A stretch of DNA of 64,000 nucleotides, taken from the NCBI RefSeq assembly GCF_030409605.1, contig NZ_JAUFQG010000004.1:1862501-1926500 (forward strand), given 5' to 3'. Each line of letters starts with the position of its first letter. The first letter of the stretch is position 1. Source of the DNA: Simiduia curdlanivorans. GTDB taxonomy: Bacteria; Pseudomonadota; Gammaproteobacteria; Pseudomonadales; Cellvibrionaceae. Below, piece after piece: positions 1 through 8,866 of the stretch. Made by a program: the position numbers and the translations under genes. The notes beneath the pieces are model-generated. The model ran no database searches. It was not told where the DNA came from and was given only the letters and a program-made list of their open reading frames with translations.

Positions 1-1
1 G

Positions 2-1693
2 CAGGGCACCCATGGAACCCATGTATTGGATATTGCCGCAGGTAACGGCTTAGGTGGCAGCATGAGTGGTGTGGCACCGGAAGCCGATTTGGTATTTGTG
101 CATCTCGCTCATACGGCAAATATTTTAGGGCGGGAAAATTTAGGCGACTCGGCGTCTGTGTTAGAAGCTTTGGATTATGTTTTTTCTCTCGCTGGCGATC
201 GGCCCTGCGTTATTAATATGAGCGTTGGTGCACACGGCGGCCCGCACGACGGCAGCACCTGTGTTGAAGCAGGCATTGATCGCGCCGTGTGGCTGCGCGA
301 TAACCGCGCCGTGGTTAACAGCGCCGGCAATTATTTTACCGCGCGCGCGCACACTGCTGGGCGCGTAGCGCAAGGCCAGCGCCATAGCATTGACTTGAGG
401 GTGCCCGATGGCGATCCCACCAGCAGCGAACTGGAAATTTATTACGAAAGTAGCGATCGCTTTATGGTGGAGGTTATCGACCCGCAGGGCCAAACGATCG
501 CCCGCTCTTCTGTGGGCGAACAACATGAGCTCATCATCAACGGTCGACGGGTAGGGCGCATTTATCACATTGCGCGCAGCCAGGGTAATCATGATCGTTT
601 AGTGGATATATTTTTTTACCCGAATGCCCCCGGTGGCAATTGGCAAATTCGCCTTACTGGCGAGCGCGTAGACGATGGCCGTTTTCACGCGTGGATTGAA
701 CGCGATCGCGGCCCACGGCCTCGCTTTGCTGACAATCAAAGTAGGGGCTCTCATACCACGGGCACGCTGTGTAATGGTCTCTACAGCATTACCGTCGGCG
801 CCTATGATCCGCATCGGGCAGCGCTGCCTATTGGCGCTTATTCCAGCGCTGGGCCAACCCGCGATGGCCGTGTTAAGCCAGAATTAAGTGCGCCCGGGTC
901 GCGCATTGTCGCCGCGCGCTCGGCGCCCCCGAATGACAGCGCCGGCGGTGTTGCAAGGCTAACCCGTAAAAGCGGCACCAGCATGGCCGCACCGCATGTA
1001 GCGGGCACCATTGCGTTGATGTTTGAAGCTGCGCAGGCCGCGCAAACGCCGTTGCCCATTACCGAGCTGCGCGCGCTGTTATTTTCCAGCCTGAGGGCAC
1101 CGCGGCGGTTATTGGCCGAGGCCGAAACCATTCACCGACACGGCTTTGGCATGTTGGATATCGCCGAGGCTGTACGCGTGGTGCAGCGCTGGCGGCAACA
1201 GCGGACGACGCGCGACGGGCGCGAGAATCTGTTGGCCAAAGCCGTTGGCGATCAAAGTAATTATGCATCGGCACCATCCTTATCGAATCAAATTCCATTC
1301 GCGGGTGGGTATCACACACCGACGCTTACACAGCAAACATCGGCGCTGCCGAAGTCTTGCAATCAAGGTGAGAGGGATCAAGCGACGGAGCATCAGGAAT
1401 CGCTCCTGATGGATCTTGCCAGTGTGGTTTTTCGTCACGCCATCAGTGCATCCCTGCTTGAACAGCAAGGTTGGAGCGAGGTTGATCCGGTGAGTGCTGG
1501 CGCCCAGGTGGGCGATATTTGGTTGCGCCGGCGGCCGAGTGAAGGCCTCAGTAGCGTGGCGTTAATAACGACCATTGCAAATAGCAACGAAAGTGAATTG
1601 TTAGAGTTAGCGCACCCAGCGGCTGCGCCGCAGCGGGTGAATAGGAAGCTGCCAACCCGGTGGCGAGACACCTTGTTGCGCCAGCGAATGTAA
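2..1693 (+). CDS. S8 (subtilisin-like) serine peptidase, 5' end outside window
   Basis: Subtilase that hydrolyses peptide bonds with an Asp-His-Ser triad. The frame is open from base 2. The first residues read QGTHGTHVLDIAAGNG, the block around the catalytic His; the Asp block lies upstream of the window. The oxyanion Asn is in NSAGN (bases about 317-331) and the nucleophile in GTSMAAPHVAG (about 974-1006). Between them is an inserted region of roughly 120 residues. About 150 residues follow the catalytic domain and are not recognised; they contain a GDIWLRR segment. Signal peptide and start cannot be seen. A lipase gene follows after 40 bases and is probably co-transcribed. Family is certain; substrate and localisation are unknown. 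Confidence 0.9.
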   Translation, partial: QGTHGTHVLDIAAGNGLGGSMSGVAPEADLVFVHLAHTANILGRENLGDSASVLEALDYVFSLAGDRPCVINMSVGAHGGPHDGSTCVEAGIDRAVWLRDNRAVVNSAGNYFTARAHTAGRVAQGQRHSIDLRVPDGDPTSSELEIYYESSDRFMVEVIDPQGQTIARSSVGEQHELIINGRRVGRIYHIARSQGNHDRLVDIFFYPNAPGGNWQIRLTGERVDDGRFHAWIERDRGPRPRFADNQSRGSHTTGTLCNGLYSITVGAYDPHRAALPIGAYSSAGPTRDGRVKPELSAPGSRIVAARSAPPNDSAGGVARLTRKSGTSMAAPHVAGTIALMFEAAQAAQTPLPITELRALLFSSLRAPRRLLAEAETIHRHGFGMLDIAEAVRVVQRWRQQRTTRDGRENLLAKAVGDQSNYASAPSLSNQIPFAGGYHTPTLTQQTSALPKSCNQGERDQATEHQESLLMDLASVVFRHAISASLLEQQGWSEVDPVSAGAQVGDIWLRRRPSEGLSSVALITTIANSNESELLELAHPAAAPQRVNRKLPTRWRDTLLRQRM

Positions 1694-1733
1694 TTAAGCG
1701 TTGGTGCAATAAATTTTCAAGGAGGGATAGGTC

Positions 1734-2933
1734 ATGGTGATGCCAATCATTATTGTGCCAGGCATTATGGGCACGCGTTTAGTTAATAGCTCGGGCCGTT
1801 CAATCTGGGACCCAGACGAAGGCGTGAGTTGGGGTAATGCGCGCGGCCTGCGCGAACTGATTGATTTATCCAACAGTGCAGAGCCCAACCCGCGCGCGGC
1901 GCCGGCAGTGGAACCGCTGTTGCGTGCTCGAGGGGTGGTTAACGGTGGCAACCTTGTTTGGGGGATGGGTTACAGTAATTTAGTCACCCGCTTGGCCGGC
2001 AGCGCGCTGGCGGAAGATTGCGGCGAGCCGATAAAAATTTATTGCGCTGGTTATGACTGGCGCCAATCCAACGTGATTTCTGCGCGTCGTGTGGTGCGCG
2101 TGATTGAGCGAGCGCTGCAGGAAACTCGGGCGCAGCAAGTTATTTTGGTAGCGCACAGCATGGGTGGCATGGTGTCGCGCATTGCCTGTCGCTTCGCCAG
2201 TTTGGCTGGTGCGCCGGTCATTAACCGCGTCAAAAAATTAATTTTGTTAGGTAGCCCCATTCACGGTGCGTCGAAAGCCTACCGCGCGTTGCGCCAATCC
2301 TTTGATAGCGCCGATGACATCGATGAATTTACCAATGCCGAGTCGATATTTAGCGATATCGATCTACCCCAAGTTGATGAATCGGGGCACGCCGAATTTT
2401 TTAGCGGCATTGCCGGTAGAGCGCTCGCGAGTTTAGTGCGTCGTTTACCTTCCATGTACGAAATGTTACCTACTCAGGCTTTCTGCAGTGCTAATCCGGC
2501 GTGGGTTAGTTTTGATACTGCGCGCGCGGGTATTCCCGATGCCTCGAATGCGAACCGGCTTTATACCAACCGCTTCACCGGGATTAACGGCAATGCCAGT
2601 TTTTTACGCGCTAGGGATACGTTGGATACGCGTTTAAGTACCTACTTACCACGCCAATCTGTGTTGCTGTATTCAAGCCATGTGGATACCGAAGTGAATT
2701 TTCGCATTAATCGTCGCGGTGTGCTCGAGCGCGCCGGTAGCGCAGCGGCTAACCGAGGCGATGGCACTGTGCCTACCTTTTCGGGCAGTGGTGCGGCTAA
2801 TCGCACGGGCGGTGTTTTACGGGAAGACCTTCGCACCATAAGCCATGGCGGGCTAGCCAATGATCCGGTCGCTATCCGTCATATCGCGCGCCATATTACC
2901 GCCGAATGCCAAAGCGGCCGTCGACTAGCTTAA
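1734..2933 (+). CDS. LCAT/lipase-like alpha/beta hydrolase
   Basis: Predicted esterase, lipase or acyltransferase of the lecithin:cholesterol acyltransferase-like alpha/beta hydrolase group (399 aa). The N-terminus reads IIIVPGIMGTRL, the oxyanion strand typical of LCAT-like enzymes. The nucleophile elbow is AHSMGG (Ser142), the likely acid is Asp343 in GDGTVP, and the likely base is His371 in ISHGG. No signal peptide or membrane segment is visible, so it is cytosolic or exported by a non-Sec route. ATG 1734 has AAGGAGG at 1719-1725. It sits between the subtilase and an unknown gene, which suggests one hydrolase operon. Substrate is not predictable from sequence alone. Confidence 0.85.
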   Translation: MVMPIIIVPGIMGTRLVNSSGRSIWDPDEGVSWGNARGLRELIDLSNSAEPNPRAAPAVEPLLRARGVVNGGNLVWGMGYSNLVTRLAGSALAEDCGEPIKIYCAGYDWRQSNVISARRVVRVIERALQETRAQQVILVAHSMGGMVSRIACRFASLAGAPVINRVKKLILLGSPIHGASKAYRALRQSFDSADDIDEFTNAESIFSDIDLPQVDESGHAEFFSGIAGRALASLVRRLPSMYEMLPTQAFCSANPAWVSFDTARAGIPDASNANRLYTNRFTGINGNASFLRARDTLDTRLSTYLPRQSVLLYSSHVDTEVNFRINRRGVLERAGSAAANRGDGTVPTFSGSGAANRTGGVLREDLRTISHGGLANDPVAIRHIARHITAECQSGRRLA

Positions 2934-2961
2934 GTTTGTAAACATTAACGGGAGAACAATC

Positions 2962-3861
2962 ATGCACACACAAAATGTTGAAAAGCTATCTGATGCGCAA
3001 CCATTTGAGGCTTATAGTACAGCTGATTTAATGGCGTCTGAAGATATGAATGATGATCAAGCCACGGCTGTTGATGGCGCTGATGAGTACGGCGAAATAT
3101 TGTTTCCGCGCGCTGGTTTTGGCCGCTGTCGTTTCAATAAACTGACGCCGGTCAGCGATGGCGTGGGGCCCTACCATGTGAATAACCATATTGGCTTTTT
3201 TAATGCGCCAGCCAGTTTTAATCTCGCTACGGCTGTTGATAGCTTTTACCGAAATTTTCCGCGTATTTTTTCACCGGGCAATATTGCCACGGCAACGGCG
3301 CCGTCTTGCCGCGTGGCTGGCGATATCACCATACAGTTTGTACTGAATGAGTTGGCGGGTTTGGTGCACGATGAATGGGTGAGCGTCGATAAGAAAACTA
3401 ACAATTTCGTCGCCACCACCCTCGAGCGACAGTTTTGGACGCGCGGCGACCAAATGATCGATATGGGCTTAGGTGCTATTCCTTCGGTCGGATCACTATT
3501 TGCCAATATATCGGCCGATATAAATCGTCGACACTTCCTGGCAGGCTATCGCTCCTGGACAGTAGGGCGCTTGCCCAATGGTTTACATTTTGTTGAAACT
3601 GCAGCCTTTGAACGCTACTCGCACCCGGCCTATCAAGCCCTTGAAGGTCCTATCGGCATGCGCGCCAAAATCCTAGAAACCTGGACAAAATTAGTGGAAA
3701 ACTATGTGGCGAGCATTGGCGCCACCTTGGTTCGCCATGTGCCCACGGGCTACAGCGTTAACCGCGGCGTGGCGCACCGCGCGCAACAGCATGCGAGTGC
3801 CGCCACACTCAGAGCTAACCCTTGGTTTACCTCTGTGCTAAGCCGTCACCCTGGGATATAA
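2962..3861 (+). CDS. hypothetical protein, third gene of the subtilase-lipase operon
   Basis: Protein of 299 aa not recognised as a known family. The first 45 residues are acidic and low in structure (many D, E, A); the remainder looks globular with aromatic-rich stretches. No signal peptide, lipobox, transmembrane helix, Cys cluster or obvious catalytic motif is visible. It starts 28 bases after the lipase stop with GGGAGA upstream, and a strong terminator follows directly, so it closes the operon. Possible roles include a partner, substrate or inhibitor of the upstream peptidase and lipase, but nothing in the sequence decides this. Confidence 0.75.
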   Translation: MHTQNVEKLSDAQPFEAYSTADLMASEDMNDDQATAVDGADEYGEILFPRAGFGRCRFNKLTPVSDGVGPYHVNNHIGFFNAPASFNLATAVDSFYRNFPRIFSPGNIATATAPSCRVAGDITIQFVLNELAGLVHDEWVSVDKKTNNFVATTLERQFWTRGDQMIDMGLGAIPSVGSLFANISADINRRHFLAGYRSWTVGRLPNGLHFVETAAFERYSHPAYQALEGPIGMRAKILETWTKLVENYVASIGATLVRHVPTGYSVNRGVAHRAQQHASAATLRANPWFTSVLSRHPGI

Positions 3862-3863
3862 CG

Positions 3864-3906
3864 AACTGCCCATTAAGTAAACGTAAGCACTTAATGGGCA
3901 GTTTTT
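3864..3906 (+). terminator. intrinsic terminator of the subtilase-lipase operon
   Basis: Perfect 15-bp inverted repeat AACTGCCCATTAAGT (3864-3878) and its complement (3889-3903), 10-base loop, followed by a T run. It begins 3 bases after the stop of the 299-aa gene. The run of A before the left arm is short, so it mainly serves the plus strand, though it also lies downstream of the convergent regulator gene. Confidence 0.9.
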
Positions 3907-3930
3907 CCTGTTGTTATTGTTTTACCGTAT

Positions 3931-4773
3931 TTAAGCGGAAAGCGTTGGTTTACTGAAGCCGGCGGTACTTTGGCTGGCTATAAAGCCGGGTAAATGTTTA
4001 TGGCTTAAGAGCGACCGATACAGGCGTTCAATAGATGTGGAGGGTGTAATACCGAGCTCTTCGCGCAAGACCTTTTGGCACTCGGAGTATTGGCGCACCG
4101 CCAGGCCTCTGCACTCTAACGCGATATAGCAGCGCATCAGCTCGGCGTGCAAATATTCATCGAGGGGCTCTTTTTCAATCAGCGCCTGGCCGTGAATAAT
4201 GGCTTCGCGCCATTCCCCTTTTTGACACAATTGATGAAATAGAAATTCACGGCACTGCCTCAGTGAATTTTGCACATGAAATTTTTCCGTCTCCGCCCAC
4301 TCATTAAAGTAACTGGATAACACCCCGTGTTCAAAGCGGTCTAGCAACCTGTAAATGTCTTGTCGGATATCCTTTAGGTTGACCTCAAGGGCATTGCGAT
4401 AAAGCGTGTCGGCAATATGATGCAGCGCTTCGGTGTCGGATTGGACTGGAAAATTAGCTGCCACAATTAAATGTTTTCGATCGCAGGCTAAAAAAGGCGA
4501 TAGGTTAAAACAATGCAAATCGAACCACTGCTTTAACCGCCAAAGTTCTGAGCGAAGCCGTGTTCTTGCGGTATCAATTTTAACGTCTGGCCAGAGTGCT
4601 TCGGCCGCAACGTCTCGACCCAGGGCTTGACCCTTGTGCTGGGTGAAGTACAGCAGCAGTAAAAAGCTTCGAGCCGTAGGCAGATTGGGTAAGGCCGATG
4701 CGCCAATACAGAGTTGGTGTGTACTGGAGGCCGCTAAGTTAAGCGTGACGATATTTTCCATTTCACTGTCCAT
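3931..4773 (-). CDS. SARP/BTAD-family transcriptional regulator
   Basis: DNA-binding regulator of 280 aa. Residues about 30-80 resemble the OmpR-type winged helix of SARP proteins, with the conserved ALWPD segment and TARTRLRSELWRLKQ recognition region. Residues about 110-255 form a helical bacterial transcriptional activator domain ending in LREELGITPSTSIERLY, a hallmark BTAD signature. No receiver, NB-ARC or kinase domain is present. The gene is convergent with the subtilase-lipase operon, so it is a plausible regulator of it. SARP/BTAD proteins are best known from actinomycetes. A start at the second Met (codon 5) is also possible. Target genes are inferred only from proximity. Confidence 0.8.
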   Translation of the reverse strand: MDSEMENIVTLNLAASSTHQLCIGASALPNLPTARSFLLLLYFTQHKGQALGRDVAAEALWPDVKIDTARTRLRSELWRLKQWFDLHCFNLSPFLACDRKHLIVAANFPVQSDTEALHHIADTLYRNALEVNLKDIRQDIYRLLDRFEHGVLSSYFNEWAETEKFHVQNSLRQCREFLFHQLCQKGEWREAIIHGQALIEKEPLDEYLHAELMRCYIALECRGLAVRQYSECQKVLREELGITPSTSIERLYRSLLSHKHLPGFIASQSTAGFSKPTLSA

Positions 4774-5454
4774 CCATTGACCAGTGGAGTGCGTGGAGCC
4801 AATAGACTTGCGCTCCGTGCAGCGTTATTGAGGAAGTTTCGCCCTGGCTGGGCTGGCATTCCCCGACTCATTGTATGGCTGTCCTAGCCAAACCCTTCAA
4901 TTGCGGTGAGATAATACAATTGTCCGAACATTTTTTAGTTGAAACACTTATTCAACTGAACAAGGCGTTTGTTTAGAAAAATCAGAGGACAATATACTAG
5001 ACCTATTGGTTAAAAAACGCACTAATACTTAATATGTATTTTTTCTGAGAAGCCGGTCTGATTTAAATTAATAAATGCACTAAAAGAGATGGCTGGATAT
5101 GTATTTTAGTTGTAATGCGCCGTATTTTTTGGTGCCGCCAAGTCCTATGCGCTGAATTAGGGACCGTTTCGCCTTGGTGGCGCTATGAATATGCTGGGTT
5201 TTGTTTGCGTTAGTTTGCGCTGGGGCGATTAAGGTTTTTAGCTGAGCCTATATTTCTGCAAGATAGCCAAGTCTTCGCGCATAAATGGTGCGCGCCGGCC
5301 TAGAAAGGAGGCAAGCAGGGCGCAATGTGTACTTTTTTGAAGCCTTATTAGGGTCTGAAAAAGCCAAAGGCCCGGTTTTCGCTAGGCTTCTTGGTTTAGG
5401 CACGAAACCTGCAATCACTTCTGTGACTTTCATAATCCTGGGGTGGAGAAACAT
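4774..5454. other. intergenic region with inverted repeat and possible structured leader
   Basis: About 680 bases without a convincing gene; short frames here lack coding character. An inverted repeat AGTTGAA/TTCAACT with a 7-base spacer lies at 4937-4957 and could be an operator. Just before the transporter gene, GAAGCCT (5339-5345) can pair with AGGCTTC (5384-5390), while AAGCC (5361-5365) competes for the same right arm, and GGTTT/AAACC (5393-5409) forms a third small stem. Mutually exclusive stems are compatible with an attenuated leader for the nitrogen operon, but this is weak evidence. Confidence 0.35.
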
Positions 5455-6294
5455 ATGGCTTATATAGAACCTAGCGAGTTTGCAACCAAGATGGTTGATT
5501 CTGGCGAACAAAAAATATTTATGTCGACCAAAGATACGCTCGTGCGTGCATTTATGGCCGGCGCGATTCTTGGCCTAGCGGCATTTTTTGCGATAACGGT
5601 TATCGTTAAAACCGGTTCGCCATTGGTGGGGGCGATGTTATTCCCGGTAGGTTTTATCATGTTGTATTTGATGAAATTCGACTTATTGACCGGCGTGTTT
5701 ACCTTAGTGCCATTGGCCTTACTCGATAAAAGACCAGGCTGTAACATGAGCCAAATGCTTCGCAATTGGGGTTTGGTTTTTGTCGGAAATTTTGCCGGTG
5801 CTCTCACCGTTGCCTTTTTTGCGTCCTTCATTTTAACCTATGGCTACAATACCGATGGCGGTGAGTTGGCGGCAAAGGTGAGTAGTATTGGCGAGTCGCG
5901 TACCTTGGGTTATCAAGCCCACGGTATTGATGGTTGGTTCACCATCTTTATTCGCGGTATGTTGTGTAACTGGATGGTTTCCATGGGAGTTGTGGGTGCT
6001 ATGATTTCAACCTCTGCAACGAGCAAGATCATTGCAATGTGGATGCCGGTTATGCTGTTCTTCTTTATGGGTTTTGAACACTCCATCGTCAATATGTTCC
6101 TATTTCCATTCTCTATGATTATGGGCGGCGAATTTACCGTTATGGACTATTTGGTTTGGAACGAAATTCCCACAGCGCTTGGCAATCTCGTGGGCGGGTT
6201 TTTATTGGTGGGCTTACCGCTTTACTGGACCCATGTAAAAACCAACCCAGAGCGCAAATTGGCAAAATCGCCAACCGATATTGGTTTAGCGTAA
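5455..6294 (+). CDS. formate/nitrite transporter family channel
   Basis: Inner-membrane FNT-family channel (279 aa) moving small monovalent anions such as nitrite or formate. Six hydrophobic segments are visible, with the family's LLTGVF segment and the later RGMLCNWMVSMG segment lining the pore. ATG 5455 is preferred over GTG 5443 because GGAG lies 6 bases upstream and MAYIEPSEF matches a normal FNT N-terminus. It precedes a phosphatase-kinase fusion gene, and cyanase is close by. A similar transporter-kinase arrangement is known from nitrate/nitrite assimilation loci, so nitrite is the more likely substrate; this is inference. Confidence 0.88.
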   Translation: MAYIEPSEFATKMVDSGEQKIFMSTKDTLVRAFMAGAILGLAAFFAITVIVKTGSPLVGAMLFPVGFIMLYLMKFDLLTGVFTLVPLALLDKRPGCNMSQMLRNWGLVFVGNFAGALTVAFFASFILTYGYNTDGGELAAKVSSIGESRTLGYQAHGIDGWFTIFIRGMLCNWMVSMGVVGAMISTSATSKIIAMWMPVMLFFFMGFEHSIVNMFLFPFSMIMGGEFTVMDYLVWNEIPTALGNLVGGFLLVGLPLYWTHVKTNPERKLAKSPTDIGLA

Positions 6295-6319
6295 TCGATT
6301 TCCTATTCAGACAATGGAG

Positions 6320-6345
6320 CCCCATCTAAGTCGATGGGGTTTTTT
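6320..6345 (+). terminator. terminator hairpin overlapping the kinase gene's ribosome-binding site
   Basis: CCCCATC (6320-6326), 6-base loop, GATGGGG (6333-6339), then six T. It is a well-formed intrinsic terminator between the transporter and the phosphatase-kinase gene. The GGGG of the right arm is also the only Shine-Dalgarno-like sequence before ATG 6346 (spacing 6). Read-through transcripts would therefore hide the ribosome-binding site in the stem. Confidence 0.75.
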
Positions 6346-8079
6346 ATGAAAAATCAATTGCGGGTAACTATTGGCCAGTACTCCTGTGCGGGTAAAAAGT
6401 CCGTTAATCAAGATTTTTATGGTGCATTGACGCCTAATCAACCCCAACTCACCGCTAAAGGTATTGCCGTCGCCCTTGCCGATGGCATTAGTAGCAGTAA
6501 CGTTAGCCAAATCGCCAGTGAGACGGCGGTGAAAATGTTTTTGCAAGATTATTACAGTACGCCTGACGCTTGGTCTGTGAGAAAATCGGGTCAACGTGTG
6601 TTAGAGGCGGTTAACTCTTGGCTTTATGCCCAAACGCAGCAGTGCGAATTTCGATTCAATAGAGATAAGGGCTATATTTGCACGTTTAGTGGCATGGTGT
6701 TCAAGTCGCATCAGGTGCATATTTTCCATGCCGGTGATTCGCGTATCTACCGCCTAGCGGGTAAGCAGCTAGAGCAATTAAGCACGGATCATCGCCGCAT
6801 AGTGTCGTCCGAGGTAAGTTACTTGACCCATGGTTTGGGGATCGATAAGCGCCTAGATTTTAGCTACCAATGCCAGCCGCTCAATCAGGGCGATATGTTT
6901 CTCCTCGCCACCGACGGCGTTTACGAGTGGCTAACAAATGATGCCATTGCAAGAGGTATATCCGAAGCGTTAACGGCGCAGCAGGATGATCTCGATAGCG
7001 TGGCAAAGGCGTTAGTTGAACAAGCCCTGCGAGCTGGTAGCCTGGATAACCTGACACTACAAATTATCCTTGTTAAACAATTGCCTGACCCCAGTTTGCA
7101 AGAGCTGCATGCACACGCCAATCACCTAGCGCCGGCACCGAGTTTACAGCCGAGAATGCAATTTGACGGCTATAAAATACTGCGTGAAATCTATATCAGT
7201 AGCCGCAGTCATGTTTATCTCGCCGAAGACCTAGACACTAAAGAAAAGGTTGCGCTCAAAATCCCGTCGGCCGAAATGCGCAATAATGAGGCCTATTTGG
7301 AAGCCTTCTTCATGGAAGAGTGGATTGCCAATCGGCTCAATAATGCCCACGTTTTAAAGGCGGTTAAACCGACGCGACAGCGACATTACCGCTATACCGT
7401 GACTGAGTACCTAGAAGGTAAAACCTTGGCGCAGTGGATAATTGATAATCCTAAACCAAGTATCGGTAGCGTAAGGGCTATAGTGCGGCAAATTGCTAAG
7501 GGCTTGCAGGCGTTTCATCGCCAGGAAATGGTGCATCAGGATTTAAGGCCTTATAACGTGATGATCGATGAAGTCGGGGTTGTAAAAATTATTGATTTTG
7601 GTGCAACCAAAGTTGCAGGTATTACCGAAATTACCGGTGTAGACGACGGTATAGTGGGTACTGCGCAATATACTGCGCCCGAGTATTTTTTAGGTTTGCC
7701 CGGTACCAGTCGGTCGGATATTTTCTCGCTCGGTGTCATTACCTACCAAATGTTGTGTGGCGAATTGCCCTATGGCATCGGTGTGTCTAAGGCGCGCAGT
7801 TTGCGCGAGCAGCGCCGACTTAGCTATAGGCCTATGCATCGACAGGATGCGAGCCTACCGGAATGGCTCGACTATGCCATCAGCAAAGCGGTTCACGTTA
7901 ATCCGCAAAAGCGCTATCAAGACGTTGCGGAGTTTGTCTACGAACTGGAGCACCCGAATGCCAACTTTATGCGTCGAGCAAAGCCGCCCTTGTTAGAGCG
8001 AGATCCGGTGCTGTTTTGGCAGGGGCTGAGTTTGTTATTGTTGTGTTTATTGTTATGGCAGGTGAGCCATGCGTTGTGA
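6346..8079 (+). CDS. bifunctional PP2C-type phosphatase / Ser-Thr protein kinase, membrane-anchored
   Basis: Signalling protein of 577 aa. Residues 1-245 form a PP2C phosphatase with metal-binding Asp residues in NQDFYG (Asp23), LADG (Asp46), HAGDSR (Asp131), ATDG (Asp190) and LDN (Asp234). Residues about 275-540 form a Hanks-type kinase: Lys305 in VALK, HQD (397-399) in place of HRD, Asn404, DFG (417-419) and APE. The glycine loop is degenerate and lacks its glycines. A single C-terminal transmembrane helix ends the protein, placing both domains in the cytoplasm. ATG 6346 is preferred to ATG 6334, which lies inside the terminator stem. Such fusions occur beside nitrate/nitrite transporters in proteobacteria; the substrates are unknown. 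Confidence 0.87.
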   Translation: MKNQLRVTIGQYSCAGKKSVNQDFYGALTPNQPQLTAKGIAVALADGISSSNVSQIASETAVKMFLQDYYSTPDAWSVRKSGQRVLEAVNSWLYAQTQQCEFRFNRDKGYICTFSGMVFKSHQVHIFHAGDSRIYRLAGKQLEQLSTDHRRIVSSEVSYLTHGLGIDKRLDFSYQCQPLNQGDMFLLATDGVYEWLTNDAIARGISEALTAQQDDLDSVAKALVEQALRAGSLDNLTLQIILVKQLPDPSLQELHAHANHLAPAPSLQPRMQFDGYKILREIYISSRSHVYLAEDLDTKEKVALKIPSAEMRNNEAYLEAFFMEEWIANRLNNAHVLKAVKPTRQRHYRYTVTEYLEGKTLAQWIIDNPKPSIGSVRAIVRQIAKGLQAFHRQEMVHQDLRPYNVMIDEVGVVKIIDFGATKVAGITEITGVDDGIVGTAQYTAPEYFLGLPGTSRSDIFSLGVITYQMLCGELPYGIGVSKARSLREQRRLSYRPMHRQDASLPEWLDYAISKAVHVNPQKRYQDVAEFVYELEHPNANFMRRAKPPLLERDPVLFWQGLSLLLLCLLLWQVSHAL

Positions 8080-8130
8080 TGCTTGAGCGGCAAGGTGCGA
8101 AGCGCCACCGCTCAAAGACTTGAATGTGTA

Positions 8131-8571
8131 TTACCAGGCCTTGTAGGGTAGAAATTTTCCGTTCATGGTAACCACCACCCGATCACCTTTCGGGTTCTCC
8201 TCTTTGTCTACCTCTAGGCTGAAGTCGATGGCGCTCATAATGCCGTCGCCGAACTTTTCTTGAATAACTTCTTTGAGTGTTTCGCCATAAACACCCACCA
8301 CTTCATATAAACGATAAATAAGCGGATCTTGCGGAATGGATTGATCCCACGTTTTGGTTGGGTATTCCATCAAGCTAGCCATGGCTGCATCGGGTAGATT
8401 CAATAGCGCGCATAATTTTTGCGCTGGCTCTTTGCTCATGCTATTCATGCCCAAACAGGCGGATGTGACCCAAACGGTAGACGCGCCAAGCTCTGCGGCA
8501 ATGGACTCCCAAGATAAGCCCTTTGATTTTTTCGCCAATATAATGGCTTCAACTAGGTCAATTTTTTTCAT
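8131..8571 (-). CDS. cynS: cyanate hydratase (cyanase)
   Basis: Converts cyanate and bicarbonate to ammonia and CO2 through carbamate, allowing cyanate detoxification or use as nitrogen source; the family is a decameric cytosolic enzyme. The 146-aa protein has an N-terminal helix-turn-helix-like fold (residues 1-75) and the C-terminal catalytic domain. The catalytic triad is Arg87, Glu90 and Ser113, each nine positions earlier than Arg96, Glu99 and Ser122 of the E. coli enzyme, in DPLIYRLYE and FGDGIMSAIDF. TTGGAG precedes the ATG. It is convergent with the phosphatase-kinase gene and has no cynR or cynT beside it. Confidence 0.96.
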   Translation of the reverse strand: MKKIDLVEAIILAKKSKGLSWESIAAELGASTVWVTSACLGMNSMSKEPAQKLCALLNLPDAAMASLMEYPTKTWDQSIPQDPLIYRLYEVVGVYGETLKEVIQEKFGDGIMSAIDFSLEVDKEENPKGDRVVVTMNGKFLPYKAW

Positions 8572-8866
8572 CGAGTTAGCTCCAAGTGATAGCTATGCTT
8601 AAAATAGAAAATTTTCAATCGCCCTTGGCTAAGAGCAATTACTATGCCATGGAAAATTTCGGGTAGATTGAATGCGCTGACCGTAATGGCGAGAGCTTGG
8701 CTAACTAGTCAGCACTAAGCCTGCGCTAAGGAGCAGCATGCACTTACAGTTGAGGGATTATTTGCACTAGATTTGTGCTACTGCTCGAAAGACGGTGCCG
8801 GTGTGGAGCCTGCTAGTAACCGGATGGCTGCGTAACTTAGCAGGCACACCTGACGAAGGATGCTAC
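8572..8866. promoter_or_regulatory. cynS upstream region with palindrome
   Basis: The stretch contains the perfect palindrome GAAAATTTTC at 8607-8616 and a near copy GGAAAATTTC at 8651-8660, both within 90 bases upstream of the cynS start. They could be operator half sites for a cynS regulator. The remaining 200 bases towards matB show nothing recognisable. Confidence 0.3.

Noticed and set aside
5285..5467. 60-residue plus-strand frame upstream of the anion channel
   Set aside because: No family features and it overlaps the channel start in another frame; the region looks like a leader.
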